A DNA stretch of 64,000 bases from contig NZ_SNYL01000004.1 of assembly GCF_004363315.1 (NCBI RefSeq), forward strand, positions 62,001 through 126,000, written 5' to 3'. The position numbers and the translations under genes are program-made. This DNA comes from Tepidicella xavieri. Lineage in GTDB: Bacteria > Pseudomonadota > Gammaproteobacteria > Burkholderiales > Burkholderiaceae_C. Positions within the stretch are counted from its first letter, which is position 1. Each line of letters opens with the position of its first letter. The notes below the pieces were generated by a model. That model was given only the letters and a program-made list of their open reading frames with translations. It had not been told where the DNA came from and did not search any database. This document shows positions 55,967-64,000 of this stretch, one piece after another.

Positions 55967-56866
55967 ATGAGCCGATTCGCATTTGAGCAAGACCTTCGTG
56001 CCCTGGTGCCGGGCCAAAGCACCGCCGATGGGGCTACCCGCCGCACCGCGTTGAAAGCGGCCTTGGGGGTGGGGTATGCGGCCGCCGCGCTACCTGTCAT
56101 GGCCCAGACCGCCATTCGTACCCCTGCCGATGGGCTGACCGTCGGGGAAGTGAAGATCACGGTGGCGGGGCACAGCGTGCCGGTGTACCGGGCCGCCCCA
56201 GCCGGCCAGACGGGGTTGCCGATCGTGCTGGTCATTTCCGAAATTTTCGGTGTGCATGAATACATTGCCGATACGGCCCGCCGCTTCGCCCGCGCGGGCT
56301 ACATGGCGCTGGCCCCGGAGTTGTTCGATCGGCAGGGCGATCCGCAAAGCTATGGCGAAATCGCCCGGCTGATTGCCGAGGTGGTCTCGAAAGTGCCCGA
56401 TGCCCAGGTGGCGGCCGACCTGGATGCCTGCATCGATTGGGCCGCCGCCCACGGCGGCGATGCGGGCAAGGTTGGCGTGACCGGCTTTTGCTGGGGCGGG
56501 CGGCAGACCTGGCTGTACACCGCGCATCAGCCCCGGGTGAAGGCCGGGGTGGCTTGGTATGGCCGGCTGGTGGGCCAGAGCAACCCGCTGCAACCCAAGC
56601 ACCCGGTGGACATTGCCGGTCAACTGCATGCGCCGGTGTTGGGGCTCTACGGGGGCGCCGATGAGGGCATCCCCCTGAGCACGGTGGAGCAAATGAAGGC
56701 CGCTCTCGCTCAGGGCAATGCCGCGTCCCGAGCCTCGGAATTCGTGATCTACCCCGACGCGCCGCACGCCTTCCATGCCGATTACCGCCCGACCTACCGC
56801 AAAGAGGCGGCCGAAGACGCCTGGAAGCGCTGCCTGGCGTGGTTCCAGCGGCACGGCGTGGCGTAA
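55967..56866 (+). CDS. dienelactone hydrolase family protein with export signal
   Basis: Alpha/beta hydrolase of the carboxymethylenebutenolidase family, probably exported. It is 299 aa. Residues 24-46 form a twin-arginine-like signal (TRRTALKAALGVGYAAAALP, then VMAQ), although it starts 24 residues in. The catalytic triad is in GVTGFCWGGRQTW (Cys), GADEGI (Asp) and DAPHAFHADYRP (His), with VISEIFGVHEYI supplying the helper Glu. AAGGAG at 55953-55958 sets the start ATG at 55967. The natural lactone substrate is unknown. Confidence 0.87.
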   Translation: MSRFAFEQDLRALVPGQSTADGATRRTALKAALGVGYAAAALPVMAQTAIRTPADGLTVGEVKITVAGHSVPVYRAAPAGQTGLPIVLVISEIFGVHEYIADTARRFARAGYMALAPELFDRQGDPQSYGEIARLIAEVVSKVPDAQVAADLDACIDWAAAHGGDAGKVGVTGFCWGGRQTWLYTAHQPRVKAGVAWYGRLVGQSNPLQPKHPVDIAGQLHAPVLGLYGGADEGIPLSTVEQMKAALAQGNAASRASEFVIYPDAPHAFHADYRPTYRKEAAEDAWKRCLAWFQRHGVA

Positions 56867-56951
56867 AAGCCCCGCCTTCGCCGCCCCTGCCGGGGCAAGG
56901 GGGCTTGGGGTGCGGTAAAGTCTTTGCCTCGTTCAACGACCCCCTTGCTCC

Positions 56952-57785
56952 ATGACCTTGTTCGCGATCTTGCTGGGCACTGTGTTGGCCGGCGTGGGCA
57001 GCGTGTGGATTGCCGCTGCCATCAGTCTGGGCGTGTTGGCCCGTTATACCCAGCACATGCTGAGCCTGGCGGCTGGCGCTTTGATGGCCACGGCCTTCAT
57101 GCATCTGTTGCCTGAAGCTTTTGAAAGCGCTGCCGGCGCCCACGATCTGTTTGCCCTGTTGCTGGTAGGGCTGGTGTTTTTCTTTCTGTTGGACAAGGCC
57201 GAACTCTGGCACCACGGGCATGAGCATCACCATCCCGCGCCAGTGCAGCGTGGGCACGCCCACCACGCCCACGCGAGCGCCCATGCGCACGGCCACGGGG
57301 ATGCGCACGATCATGGGCACCGCGAAGCCCGTTCGGGCGGCTGGAGCGTGCTGGCCGGTGACAGTGTGCACGCGTTTGGCGACGGCATTCTGATTGCCTC
57401 GGCCTTTCTGGCGGATATCCGCCTCGGGGTGGTGGCGGCGCTGGCGGTTCTGGCCCATGAAGTGCCCCACCACATGGGCGATCTCGTCGTGCTGCGACAG
57501 ACCTCTGGCACCCGGCGCGCCGCCATTGTGAAGGTGTCGCTGGCGGGCACCGTCACCGCGGTCGGTGGCCTGTTTGGTTACTGGATCGTGAACCGTTTGG
57601 AGGACTATCTGCCGTATTTCCTCGTCCTGGCCTCCAGCAGTTTCGTGTATGTGGCCCTGGCGGACTTGATTCCCCAACTGCAAAAGCGCCTGAGCGCGCG
57701 CGAGACGGCCGCGCAAGTGGCTTGGTTGGGGGTGGGCATCGGTCTGGTGACGGTGGTCAGCGTGTTGGCGCACGCCCACCACTGA
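56952..57785 (+). CDS. ZIP family metal transporter
   Basis: Probable import of Zn2+ or related divalent metal across the inner membrane. It is 277 aa with about eight helices. A long His-rich cytoplasmic loop (residues 87-124, for example HAHHAHASAHAHGHGDAHD) separates helices 3 and 4. The metal site in helices 4 and 5 is VHAFGDGILIASAF and LAHEVPHHMGDLVVL. It most resembles bacterial ZIP proteins of the ZupT/GufA side with an extra His loop. It is convergent with the sulfurtransferase gene. Confidence 0.9.
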   Translation: MTLFAILLGTVLAGVGSVWIAAAISLGVLARYTQHMLSLAAGALMATAFMHLLPEAFESAAGAHDLFALLLVGLVFFFLLDKAELWHHGHEHHHPAPVQRGHAHHAHASAHAHGHGDAHDHGHREARSGGWSVLAGDSVHAFGDGILIASAFLADIRLGVVAALAVLAHEVPHHMGDLVVLRQTSGTRRAAIVKVSLAGTVTAVGGLFGYWIVNRLEDYLPYFLVLASSSFVYVALADLIPQLQKRLSARETAAQVAWLGVGIGLVTVVSVLAHAHH

Positions 57786-57791
57786 GGCCGC

Positions 57792-58670
57792 TCATCCGCC
57801 CCGCGCGCATGGCAGGCCCGGGGTCCGGCTCCACTCGCTCCAACTGCCGGGGAACAGGGCGGCCCGCCCCAGCCCGGCCAGTTCCATGGCCAATAAGTTG
57901 GGCACGGCTGTGACGCCGCTGCCACAATGGTGCACGACGCTTTCGGGTGGGCGGCCGGCGAGCAGGGCCTCGAATTCGGCGCGCAGCTGATCGGCGGGCT
58001 TGAAGCGGCCGTCTGGCAGAAAGTTGTCGGTGAACGGCCGGTTCAGCGCGCCAGGGATGTGCCCTGCCACCGGGTCCAGCGGCTCCATGTCGCCACGGTA
58101 GCGCGCGGGCGCTCGGGCGTCGAGGATGGTTTGCACTGGGGTGCCGAGTTGCCGGGCCACTTCCTGGGCGCAAGTGGTTCGCATCAGCGGCGGCTGCAAC
58201 ACGAAGCGCCCTGGCGCTCGGGGCGCGGCATCCGGTCCGCTGACCACGGGCCCGCCGGCTGCCTGCCAGGCGGGCAGGCCGCCATCGAGCACGGCCACGG
58301 CGTCGTGTCCGCACCATTTCAGCATCCACCACAGGCGCCCGCAATACTGCATGCCCTGCCGGTCATAGACGACGGCCTGCATTCCAGGCTCGAACCCCCG
58401 GCTGCGCAGGCGCTCGGCGAAGGTTTCGCGCGAGGGCAGCGGGTGGCGGCCGCCCGAAGCAGTATCGGTGGCGCCCGAGTGGTCGCTCAAGTCCCGGTCC
58501 AGGTGCATGTACGTCGCGCCGGGGATGTGTGCCTGGGCGTACAGGTCGTCGCCAGCGGCGGGGTTCATCAGGTCGAAGCTGCAGTCGAACACCATCAGCG
58601 GCTGACCGCTGGCTTGCAGGTGCATGAGGGCTTGGGCCGTGATGAGGGTGGTGTAAGGCGTGGGGGTCAT
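57792..58670 (-). CDS. sulfurtransferase (3-mercaptopyruvate or thiosulfate type)
   Basis: Two-domain rhodanese that moves sulfane sulfur to cyanide or a thiol. It is 292 aa. The inactive N-terminal domain has FDCSFDLMNPAAGDDLYAQA and HIPGATYMHLDRDLSD. The active domain has ILDARAPARYRGDMEPLDP and HIPGALNRPFTDN, then HHCGSGVTA with the persulfide-forming cysteine (about residue 249). CGSGVTA is closer to mercaptopyruvate sulfurtransferases (SseA) than to thiosulfate rhodaneses (CRxGx[RT]). It overlaps the EamA gene by 4 bases. Confidence 0.9.
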   Translation of the reverse strand: MTPTPYTTLITAQALMHLQASGQPLMVFDCSFDLMNPAAGDDLYAQAHIPGATYMHLDRDLSDHSGATDTASGGRHPLPSRETFAERLRSRGFEPGMQAVVYDRQGMQYCGRLWWMLKWCGHDAVAVLDGGLPAWQAAGGPVVSGPDAAPRAPGRFVLQPPLMRTTCAQEVARQLGTPVQTILDARAPARYRGDMEPLDPVAGHIPGALNRPFTDNFLPDGRFKPADQLRAEFEALLAGRPPESVVHHCGSGVTAVPNLLAMELAGLGRAALFPGSWSEWSRTPGLPCARGG

Positions 58671-59545
58671 GCGTGTTCCTCTGCGGGCAACTTGGGCACG
58701 GCGCGTTCGCGCAGGAAGGTGGCAGCGATGCCGCTGACCACGATCACGCCCATGCCCAGCCAGCCGATGAGGGGCAGTTGGTCACCAAAGACGATGATGC
58801 CGTAAGCCCCGGCGAATGCGATGCCGAAGTATTGCAGATTGGCCACGACCAAGGTGGCGCCACTGGCATAGGCGCGCGTCATGCAGAGCTGGCCCAGCAC
58901 GGCCAGCAGGCCGATGGGCAGCAGCCACAGCGCACTGGGCCAGTGCCAGGCATTGAAGCCGAAGATGGCCATGCCCGCCAAGCCGAACAGGGCCGCGCCG
59001 ATGGAAAAGTAGAACACCGTGCGGCTTTCCGGCTCGCCGGCGCGTGCCAGCGCCGCCACCTGCAGATAGGCCAGTGCCGACACCAGGCCAGACATCAGGC
59101 CGGACAGGCCGCCCAGCACCTGCTGCTCATCGAACGTGGGCCGCAGCACCATGGCCACGCCCGCGAAGCCGGCGAGCACCGTCACGAACAGCGGCCCTTG
59201 CTGACGCAAAGGGGCGCTGGACTTTTGCAGCAACAACGTACCACCGAGCAGGAAGGCCGCGATCCAGATGCTGCTCATGTAGTTGAGCGTCATCGAGGTG
59301 GCCAGGGGCAGCACCGAGATGGAGTAGAACCAGGTCAGCAGGGCCGTGACCCCGACGACGCTGCGCCACAAGTGCATCATGGGCACCCGCGTGCGCAGCG
59401 ACACGCCCCGGGCCCGGGTCAGGAAGACGAGAAAGACCACGCCGATCAGGCCCCGGTAGGCCACGATCTCGAAGCTGTTGAAGTGGTCTGAGGCGAATTT
59501 GATACACACCCCCATGGTGGCGAACAAGAACGCCCCCAGCACCAT
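58667..59545 (-). CDS. EamA family (DMT) transporter
   Basis: Inner-membrane exporter of the drug/metabolite superfamily. It is 292 aa with ten predicted helices in two EamA repeats (starting MVLGAFLFATMGVCIKFAS, then LGGLSGLMSGLVSALAYLQV). The substrate is unknown; the family exports amino acids, purines or toxic metabolites. The frame stays open back to the stop of the Rieske gene, but the first ATG is at 59545 and directly precedes helix 1. Its stop overlaps the sulfurtransferase start by 4 bases, so the two are translationally coupled. Confidence 0.88.
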   Translation of the reverse strand: MVLGAFLFATMGVCIKFASDHFNSFEIVAYRGLIGVVFLVFLTRARGVSLRTRVPMMHLWRSVVGVTALLTWFYSISVLPLATSMTLNYMSSIWIAAFLLGGTLLLQKSSAPLRQQGPLFVTVLAGFAGVAMVLRPTFDEQQVLGGLSGLMSGLVSALAYLQVAALARAGEPESRTVFYFSIGAALFGLAGMAIFGFNAWHWPSALWLLPIGLLAVLGQLCMTRAYASGATLVVANLQYFGIAFAGAYGIIVFGDQLPLIGWLGMGVIVVSGIAATFLRERAVPKLPAEEHA

Positions 59546-59605
59546 CCAGAGTGCCTGGATGGTCTGGGTGCTTGGGGGGTGAGAGGCGGGAGCCGGGCCG
59601 ATGGC

Positions 59606-60757
59606 TTACCCCGGCAGGTGTTCGCCCAGGCGGGCGCGATACCACTCGTGGAAGTGCTGCATGCCGTCTTCCATCGGGCTTTGGTACGGCCCGACCTCGT
59701 TGACACCGCGCTCTAGCAGGGCTTTGCGGCCAGCGTCCATGCGCTCGGCGATCTCGTCGTCCTCGATACAGGTCTCCATGTAGGCCGCGCGTTGCGCCTC
59801 CATGAATTCGGGCTCGAAGGCAACGATTTCCTCGGGGTAGTAGAACTCCACCATGTTCAGCGTTTTGTCCACGCTGATGGGGTGCAGGGTGGAGACCGTC
59901 AACACGTGCGGATACCACTCCACCATGATGTGGGGATAGTAGGTCAACCACACGGCGCCCTGTTCGGGCAGTTGGCCGTTGCGGTAGCGCATCAGTACCT
60001 CGTGCCAGCGCTGATAGACGGGGCTGCCGCTCTTGGCCATCAGGTTCTGCACCCCCACGGTTTGCACCGAGTACTCAGGCTTGAATTCCCACTTCAAGTC
60101 GTCGCAAGTCACGAAGTTGCCCAGGCCGGGGTGGAAGGGCACGACGTGGTAGTCTTCCAGATAGACCTCGATGAAGGTCTTCCAGTTGTAGTTGCACTCG
60201 TGCAGTTCCACGTGGCCCAGCACCATGCCCTCGAAGCTCAGGGTGGAGACCGGGCCCATGCCTGCCAGGTCAGCCGCGATGTCGCGGCCATTGTCCTCGA
60301 ACAGCAAGCCGTTCCACTCGCGCAGCGGGTAGCGCTGCAGGTTGAGGCAGGGGTCGTGCGCGAAGTGGGGCGCGCCGATGAGTTCGCCCAGGTTGTCCAT
60401 GGCCGAGCCGCCAGAATACGTCCAGCGATGCAGCGGGCAGACGATGTGGCCGCCGGCGTGGCCTTTGGCGTTGTCGCCCAGGTTGCCGCGGCCTTTGAGC
60501 ATGACGGCCTGCCGGTGGCGGCAGACGTTGCTGACGAGTTCCACGCCCTGGGCGGTGCGAACCAGGGCGCGGCCTTCCCCTTCTTGGGGCAGAGCGAAAT
60601 AGTCCCCCACGTTGGGAACGGCGTTGGAGTGCCCCACATAGCGGGGCCCGCGCTGAAAGATAGTCTCCAGTTCGCGCTGGAACAGCGCCTCGTCGAAGTA
60701 GCTGGAAACGGGCAATTGGCTTGCGGCCTGCTGCAATTGAAGACTCAAATCAGACAT
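59606..60757 (-). CDS. aromatic-ring-hydroxylating oxygenase, Rieske alpha subunit
   Basis: Rieske non-heme iron oxygenase that probably hydroxylates or demethylates a small aromatic or amine. It is 383 aa. The Rieske 2Fe-2S motif is NVCRHRQAVMLKG and HIVCPLHRWTYSGG (C-x-H and C-x2-H). The C-terminal SRPBCC catalytic domain has the mononuclear iron ligands in YNWKTFIEVYLEDYHVVPFH (the two His). No ferredoxin, reductase or beta subunit gene is adjacent, so it must borrow electron partners. It is the first of the Rieske-EamA-rhodanese set on this strand. Confidence 0.87.
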   Translation of the reverse strand: MSDLSLQLQQAASQLPVSSYFDEALFQRELETIFQRGPRYVGHSNAVPNVGDYFALPQEGEGRALVRTAQGVELVSNVCRHRQAVMLKGRGNLGDNAKGHAGGHIVCPLHRWTYSGGSAMDNLGELIGAPHFAHDPCLNLQRYPLREWNGLLFEDNGRDIAADLAGMGPVSTLSFEGMVLGHVELHECNYNWKTFIEVYLEDYHVVPFHPGLGNFVTCDDLKWEFKPEYSVQTVGVQNLMAKSGSPVYQRWHEVLMRYRNGQLPEQGAVWLTYYPHIMVEWYPHVLTVSTLHPISVDKTLNMVEFYYPEEIVAFEPEFMEAQRAAYMETCIEDDEIAERMDAGRKALLERGVNEVGPYQSPMEDGMQHFHEWYRARLGEHLPG

Positions 60758-60843
60758 GATGGTCCTGACCTAAAGACTCCCCCTATGAAGGGGCAGGGAA
60801 GCGCATGTTGAGACGAATGAACGAATCAGCGCGGGAAGGGTGG

Positions 60844-60863
60844 AAACAACTCCCATCGAGTTG
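60844..60863 (-). terminator. weak terminator-like hairpin between VWA and Rieske genes
   Basis: CAACTC (60847-60852) pairs with GAGTTG (60858-60863) around a 5-nt loop and is followed on the minus strand by only TTT. It may separate the moxR operon from the Rieske group, but it is a poor intrinsic terminator. Confidence 0.3.
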
Positions 60864-60929
60864 AAAAAGGGACCGGGATTGTACCCCGGGGTTCCCCGGA
60901 TGGGGTGAAAAATTCGCTGTCGTTGTGGC

Positions 60930-61979
60930 TCAGGCGATACGGTTGAACCACCACAGCGACAGGCCCGCCGACAACAGGCCCAGCACGGCCGCGAGCAGGG
61001 CAAACAGGGCCGAGACCTCGGTTTCCCGTTTTTCCATCGTCAAGCGGCTGCCCAGGGTTTCATAGACGTGGCGCAGATTCTCCGCCGTGCCGGCGTAGAA
61101 ATATTCGCCATGGGTGCGAGTGGCCACTTCCTTGAGCGTTTCCTCGTCCAGCCGCACGCGCATGGACCAGCCCTCGAAGCCGATGGTCTCGCCTTCCACC
61201 GTGCCCACGCCCACGGTGTAGATTTTCACCCCGCGCTCGGCCGCCATCTGGGCGGCCTGTAAGGTGTCCACGCCCGTGGTGCGTTGCCCATCGGTCAGCA
61301 GGATGATGGCCGCCGAGGTGTATGAGCCGGGCGGCACCGGTTGGTGGGGTGGGCGTTGGGCGCCGGCTTGATCGAGCGATCGCCCCCGGTGGGGCGCCTG
61401 GCCATAGAGGATATCGGCCAGGTCGATGCCTTCGTCGGGGAAAATCTCGGCCAGCGACACCACGATGGCGCTGCCGATGGCGGTGGCGCGTTGCAACTGG
61501 AAGCGGTCGATGGCGGCGATGAGGTCGTCTCGATTCAGCGTGGGTTGCTGCACCACCTGGGCCGTGCCGGCAAACGCGACGATGCCCACGCGCACATGGC
61601 GAGGCAGGTCGGCCAGGAAGGCTTTGGCGGCGTTTTGGGCCGCCACCAGCCGGTTGGGCTCCACGTCGGTGGCGCGCATGCTGCCCGAGACGTCCATCGC
61701 CAAGATGATGGTCTGCTGTGGGTTGGGCAGCATGATGACGGCGTAGGGCCGGGCCGCGGCGATCAGCATCGCTGTGAGCGCCAGCAGGAAAAGCACCGGC
61801 GGCACATGGCGGCGCCAGCTGCGCCCGCCCATGGCTTCTTTGACCAGCGACAGGCTGGCATAGCGCAGCGCGGTTTGTCGCTTGCGCCGCAGCAGCAGCC
61901 AGTAGGCCAGCACCAGCAGGGGAACGGCGAGCAGCAGCCACAGCAGCTGGGGCCAAAAGAAGGTCAGCGGCAGGTTCAT
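60930..61979 (-). CDS. VWA domain protein, BatA-like
   Basis: Membrane-anchored von Willebrand A protein. It is 349 aa. Two helices at about residues 9-30 and 60-76 precede the VWA domain, and one closes the protein (about 325-345). The metal-ion site is intact: LAMDVSGSMRA (DxSxS, D96), a Thr in RATAIGSA and the Asp in LLTDGQRTTG. An insertion of about 35 residues (DILYGQAPHRGRSLDQAGAQ and following) interrupts the domain after SLAEIFPDEGIDLA. It is fused in the operon moxR-DUF58-VWA; the usual BatB and TPR partners are absent downstream. Start ATG 61979 overlaps the DUF58 stop by 4 bases. Confidence 0.87.
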   Translation of the reverse strand: MNLPLTFFWPQLLWLLLAVPLLVLAYWLLLRRKRQTALRYASLSLVKEAMGGRSWRRHVPPVLFLLALTAMLIAAARPYAVIMLPNPQQTIILAMDVSGSMRATDVEPNRLVAAQNAAKAFLADLPRHVRVGIVAFAGTAQVVQQPTLNRDDLIAAIDRFQLQRATAIGSAIVVSLAEIFPDEGIDLADILYGQAPHRGRSLDQAGAQRPPHQPVPPGSYTSAAIILLTDGQRTTGVDTLQAAQMAAERGVKIYTVGVGTVEGETIGFEGWSMRVRLDEETLKEVATRTHGEYFYAGTAENLRHVYETLGSRLTMEKRETEVSALFALLAAVLGLLSAGLSLWWFNRIA

Positions 61980-62959
61980 GCGGTTCTCACTCCATGAGGC
62001 CGACGTTTGCGCAGGGCGGCCAGCCGCAGTAGGGCCGTGCCCAGGTCGTCGTCGGTCGAAAGCTCCAGCGTGTCCACGCCAGCGCGGACCAGGCCCGCGC
62101 GCAGCTGCGCTTCCCGTTCGGCGGCCAGGCGCTGGAAGCGCTCGCGAAAACCGGCATCGTGGGTATCCACCCACAGACGCTCGCCGGTTTCGGCGTCGTA
62201 CAGGGGCAGCAGCCCCAGGTCGGGCAGGTGCAGTTCCAGCGGATCGAACAGGCGCACGGCCAGCACGTCGTGACGCAAAGCCATGCGGCCCAAGGGCTGC
62301 TCCCAGCCGGGCGCGCTGATGAAATCCGACACCACGAAGACGGCGCTGCGCCGTCGCGAGAATGCGCCGGCTTCGCGCAGCCATTCGGCCAGCCGGGTCT
62401 CGCCCCGCGCATCGGGCCGGGCGTGTCGGCGTTGCGCGCTCATCAGGGCCTGGATGATGCGCAGCACCTGCTCGCGACCGCCGCGGGCGGGCAGCACGCG
62501 GGCCGGGCCCGAGCCGTAGATGAGCGCCCCCACCCGGTTGCCATGCCGGGCCAGCAGCCGCGCCAGCACGGCCACCCATTCCAATTGCACTTGCTGCTTG
62601 CTGCGCGAGCCGGAACCGAAATGCAGGGATGGGCTGGCATCGATGACGAACCAGGCGGTCACGTCCCGATCTTCGAGAAACTGCCGCACATGCGGCTGCT
62701 GCAGCCTGGCGGTCACGTTCCAGTCGATGCGGCGCACGTCATCGTGAGGCTGATACTCCCTCAGATCGGCCAGATCCAGGCCGCCGCCGCGCATGAGGGT
62801 GCGATGCTCGCCTTGCACTTGCCCGGCGAGCCGGCGCAGCACCGTCCATTCGAGGCGGTGCAGCAAGGCGTCGGCTTCGCGCGGGGGCGCATCGGGCGCA
62901 TCCAGCGCAGGGGCGGCCGCAGTCGGCTCATTGGCTGCCCGGCGTCGCCACCACCGCAT
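61976..62959 (-). CDS. DUF58 domain protein
   Basis: Cytoplasmic partner of MoxR ATPases with a VWA-like fold. It is 327 aa. Family blocks are GEHRTLMRGGGLDLADLREY, QPHDDVRRIDWNVTARL and FVIDASPSLHFGSGSRSK, in which the DxSxS metal site reads DASPS. No membrane segment. It is the middle gene of moxR-DUF58-VWA, 10 bases after moxR and overlapping the VWA gene by 4 bases. In known cases the three act together as a chaperone-like complex for metalloenzyme or envelope-protein maturation. Confidence 0.88.
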   Translation of the reverse strand: MRWWRRRAANEPTAAAPALDAPDAPPREADALLHRLEWTVLRRLAGQVQGEHRTLMRGGGLDLADLREYQPHDDVRRIDWNVTARLQQPHVRQFLEDRDVTAWFVIDASPSLHFGSGSRSKQQVQLEWVAVLARLLARHGNRVGALIYGSGPARVLPARGGREQVLRIIQALMSAQRRHARPDARGETRLAEWLREAGAFSRRRSAVFVVSDFISAPGWEQPLGRMALRHDVLAVRLFDPLELHLPDLGLLPLYDAETGERLWVDTHDAGFRERFQRLAAEREAQLRAGLVRAGVDTLELSTDDDLGTALLRLAALRKRRPHGVRTA

Positions 62960-62969
62960 GGCCGGCTCC

Positions 62970-63974
62970 TCAGGCGGCCTTGGCCATGGCCTCGTGGGCC
63001 AGGGGCTTGGCCGGTACGGGGATGCGGCCCATGATGCGCTCGATCAGGGCGTCGCTGGTCCAGCCTTCGGCCAGACCTTCGTAGGAGAGGACGAGCCGAT
63101 GCCGCAACACGTCGGGGACGAGGTCGGTCATGTCTTCCGGCAGGGCGTAGGTGCGGCCCCGCAGCAGGGCCAGCGCCCGGGCGCCTTCGGTCAGGGAAAT
63201 CGTCGCGCGTGGGCTGGCGCCATAGGTGATGAAGCGCTGCCATTCGCCCAGGCCGTGATCCTGCGGCCGGCGGGTGGCCGACACCAGCTTGACCGCATAC
63301 TGCACCAGCGATGGATCCACATACACCTGGCGGCAGTGCTGTTGCAGCGCAGCGAGTTCCTCTGTCGTGGCCACCGGTGTGATGTCGATGCGCGGGCCGG
63401 TGACGCGTTCGACGATGACGGCCTCCTCCTCGTCGGTGGGGTAGTCCACCAGCACCTTCATCATGAAGCGGTCCACCTGGGCCTCGGGCAAAGGGTAGGT
63501 GCCCTCGGTCTCGATGGGGTTTTGGGTGGCCATGACCAGGAAGGGTTCGGGCACCCGATGGGTTTCGCCCGCGATGGTGACTTGCCGCTCCTGCATCACT
63601 TCCAGCAGGGCGCTCTGCACCTTGGCCGGCGCGCGGTTGATTTCGTCGGCCAGCAGCAGGTTGGTGAACACCGGGCCCAGCGTGGTGCTGAATTCGAAGG
63701 TTTTCTGGTTGTAGATGCGGGTGCCCACCAGGTCGGCCGGCACCAGGTCGGGCGTGAACTGGATGCGCCGGAAATGCCCGCGCACCGCCTGCGCCAGGGT
63801 CTTGACCGTCAGCGTCTTGGCCAGGCCCGGCACGCCTTCGACCAAAAGATGCCCCTGCGCCAGCATGGCCACCATCACCCGCTCCAAAAAGCGATCCTGA
63901 CCGACGACGATGCGCTTGACTTCATACAGGATGCGCTCCATGAGCTGGGCCTGTTCGGCGGGCGTGGTGTTCAT
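62970..63974 (-). CDS. MoxR family AAA+ ATPase
   Basis: AAA+ chaperone-like ATPase. It is 334 aa. Walker A is LLVEGVPGLAKTLTVKTLA (about residues 43-60), Walker B is TNLLLADEINRAPAKVQSAL, sensor 1 is FLVMATQNPIETEGTYPLPE and the arginine-finger region follows at EAQVDRFMM. It starts the operon with the DUF58 and VWA genes. The ATG at 63974 is preceded by AAAGG. It ends 10 bases before the DUF58 gene. The client protein is unknown; no adjacent metalloenzyme points to one. Confidence 0.94.
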   Translation of the reverse strand: MNTTPAEQAQLMERILYEVKRIVVGQDRFLERVMVAMLAQGHLLVEGVPGLAKTLTVKTLAQAVRGHFRRIQFTPDLVPADLVGTRIYNQKTFEFSTTLGPVFTNLLLADEINRAPAKVQSALLEVMQERQVTIAGETHRVPEPFLVMATQNPIETEGTYPLPEAQVDRFMMKVLVDYPTDEEEAVIVERVTGPRIDITPVATTEELAALQQHCRQVYVDPSLVQYAVKLVSATRRPQDHGLGEWQRFITYGASPRATISLTEGARALALLRGRTYALPEDMTDLVPDVLRHRLVLSYEGLAEGWTSDALIERIMGRIPVPAKPLAHEAMAKAA

Positions 63975-64000
63975 GCGTAGCCTTTCTGTGCAGGGTCAGA

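Overview
The window is GC-rich chromosomal core DNA from a betaproteobacterium. Gene content and order suggest Burkholderiales, probably a Comamonadaceae-like or Tepidimonas-like genus. The clues are the tpiA-secG-tRNA-Leu-nuoA to nuoN order, DUF2818 directly after nuoN, the DUF2782-thrB-BPSS1780 block beside polA, and PomA-type motAB. The genus is inference; no rRNA is present. I see no insertion sequence, prophage, CRISPR array or integrase, and base composition looks even throughout.

Layout. 1-2059: the 3' part of gltX, then eight tRNA genes built from an Ala-Glu-Asp unit. 2060-6968: rpsO, pnp, a quinone oxidoreductase, tpiA and secG. 7074-21955: tRNA-Leu(GAG), all fourteen genes of respiratory complex I (nuoA-nuoN) in one tightly packed operon, and DUF2818. 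22039-30551: housekeeping and accessory genes (DUF1178, glutamate dehydrogenase, a ComEA-like protein, a Nudix CoA pyrophosphatase, a CobD/CbiB-like protein, rsgA, an M48 protease, orn, a PiT phosphate transporter). 30552-30853 is a gene-free, strongly structured leader of a DEAD-box RNA helicase.

32365-43725 is a signalling and motility region. It holds two GGDEF-EAL proteins, a dCache chemoreceptor and motAB, with an arylformamidase-like hydrolase and GMP reductase in between. 43775-51146 carries a UvrD-type helicase, BPSS1780-thrB-DUF2782 on the minus strand, and polA. 51225-56866 carries a third diguanylate cyclase, a degenerate ClpP-like lipoprotein, a nucleotide-sugar pyrophosphorylase, a second chemoreceptor behind a possible sigma-28 promoter, and a dienelactone hydrolase. 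56952-63974 holds a ZIP metal transporter, then two minus-strand groups: a Rieske oxygenase/EamA exporter/rhodanese set, and a moxR-DUF58-VWA operon.

Together the genes cover aminoacylation and translation, RNA decay (pnp, orn, helicase), aerobic respiration, DNA replication and repair, and c-di-GMP control of flagellar motility. I did not find a clearly new defence or mobile system. The best leads are small: a GGDEF domain with lost substrate residues fused to an intact EAL domain and a LytS-type sensor, the structured helicase leader, the tRNA array, and uncharacterised proteins tied to complex I and to polA/thrB.
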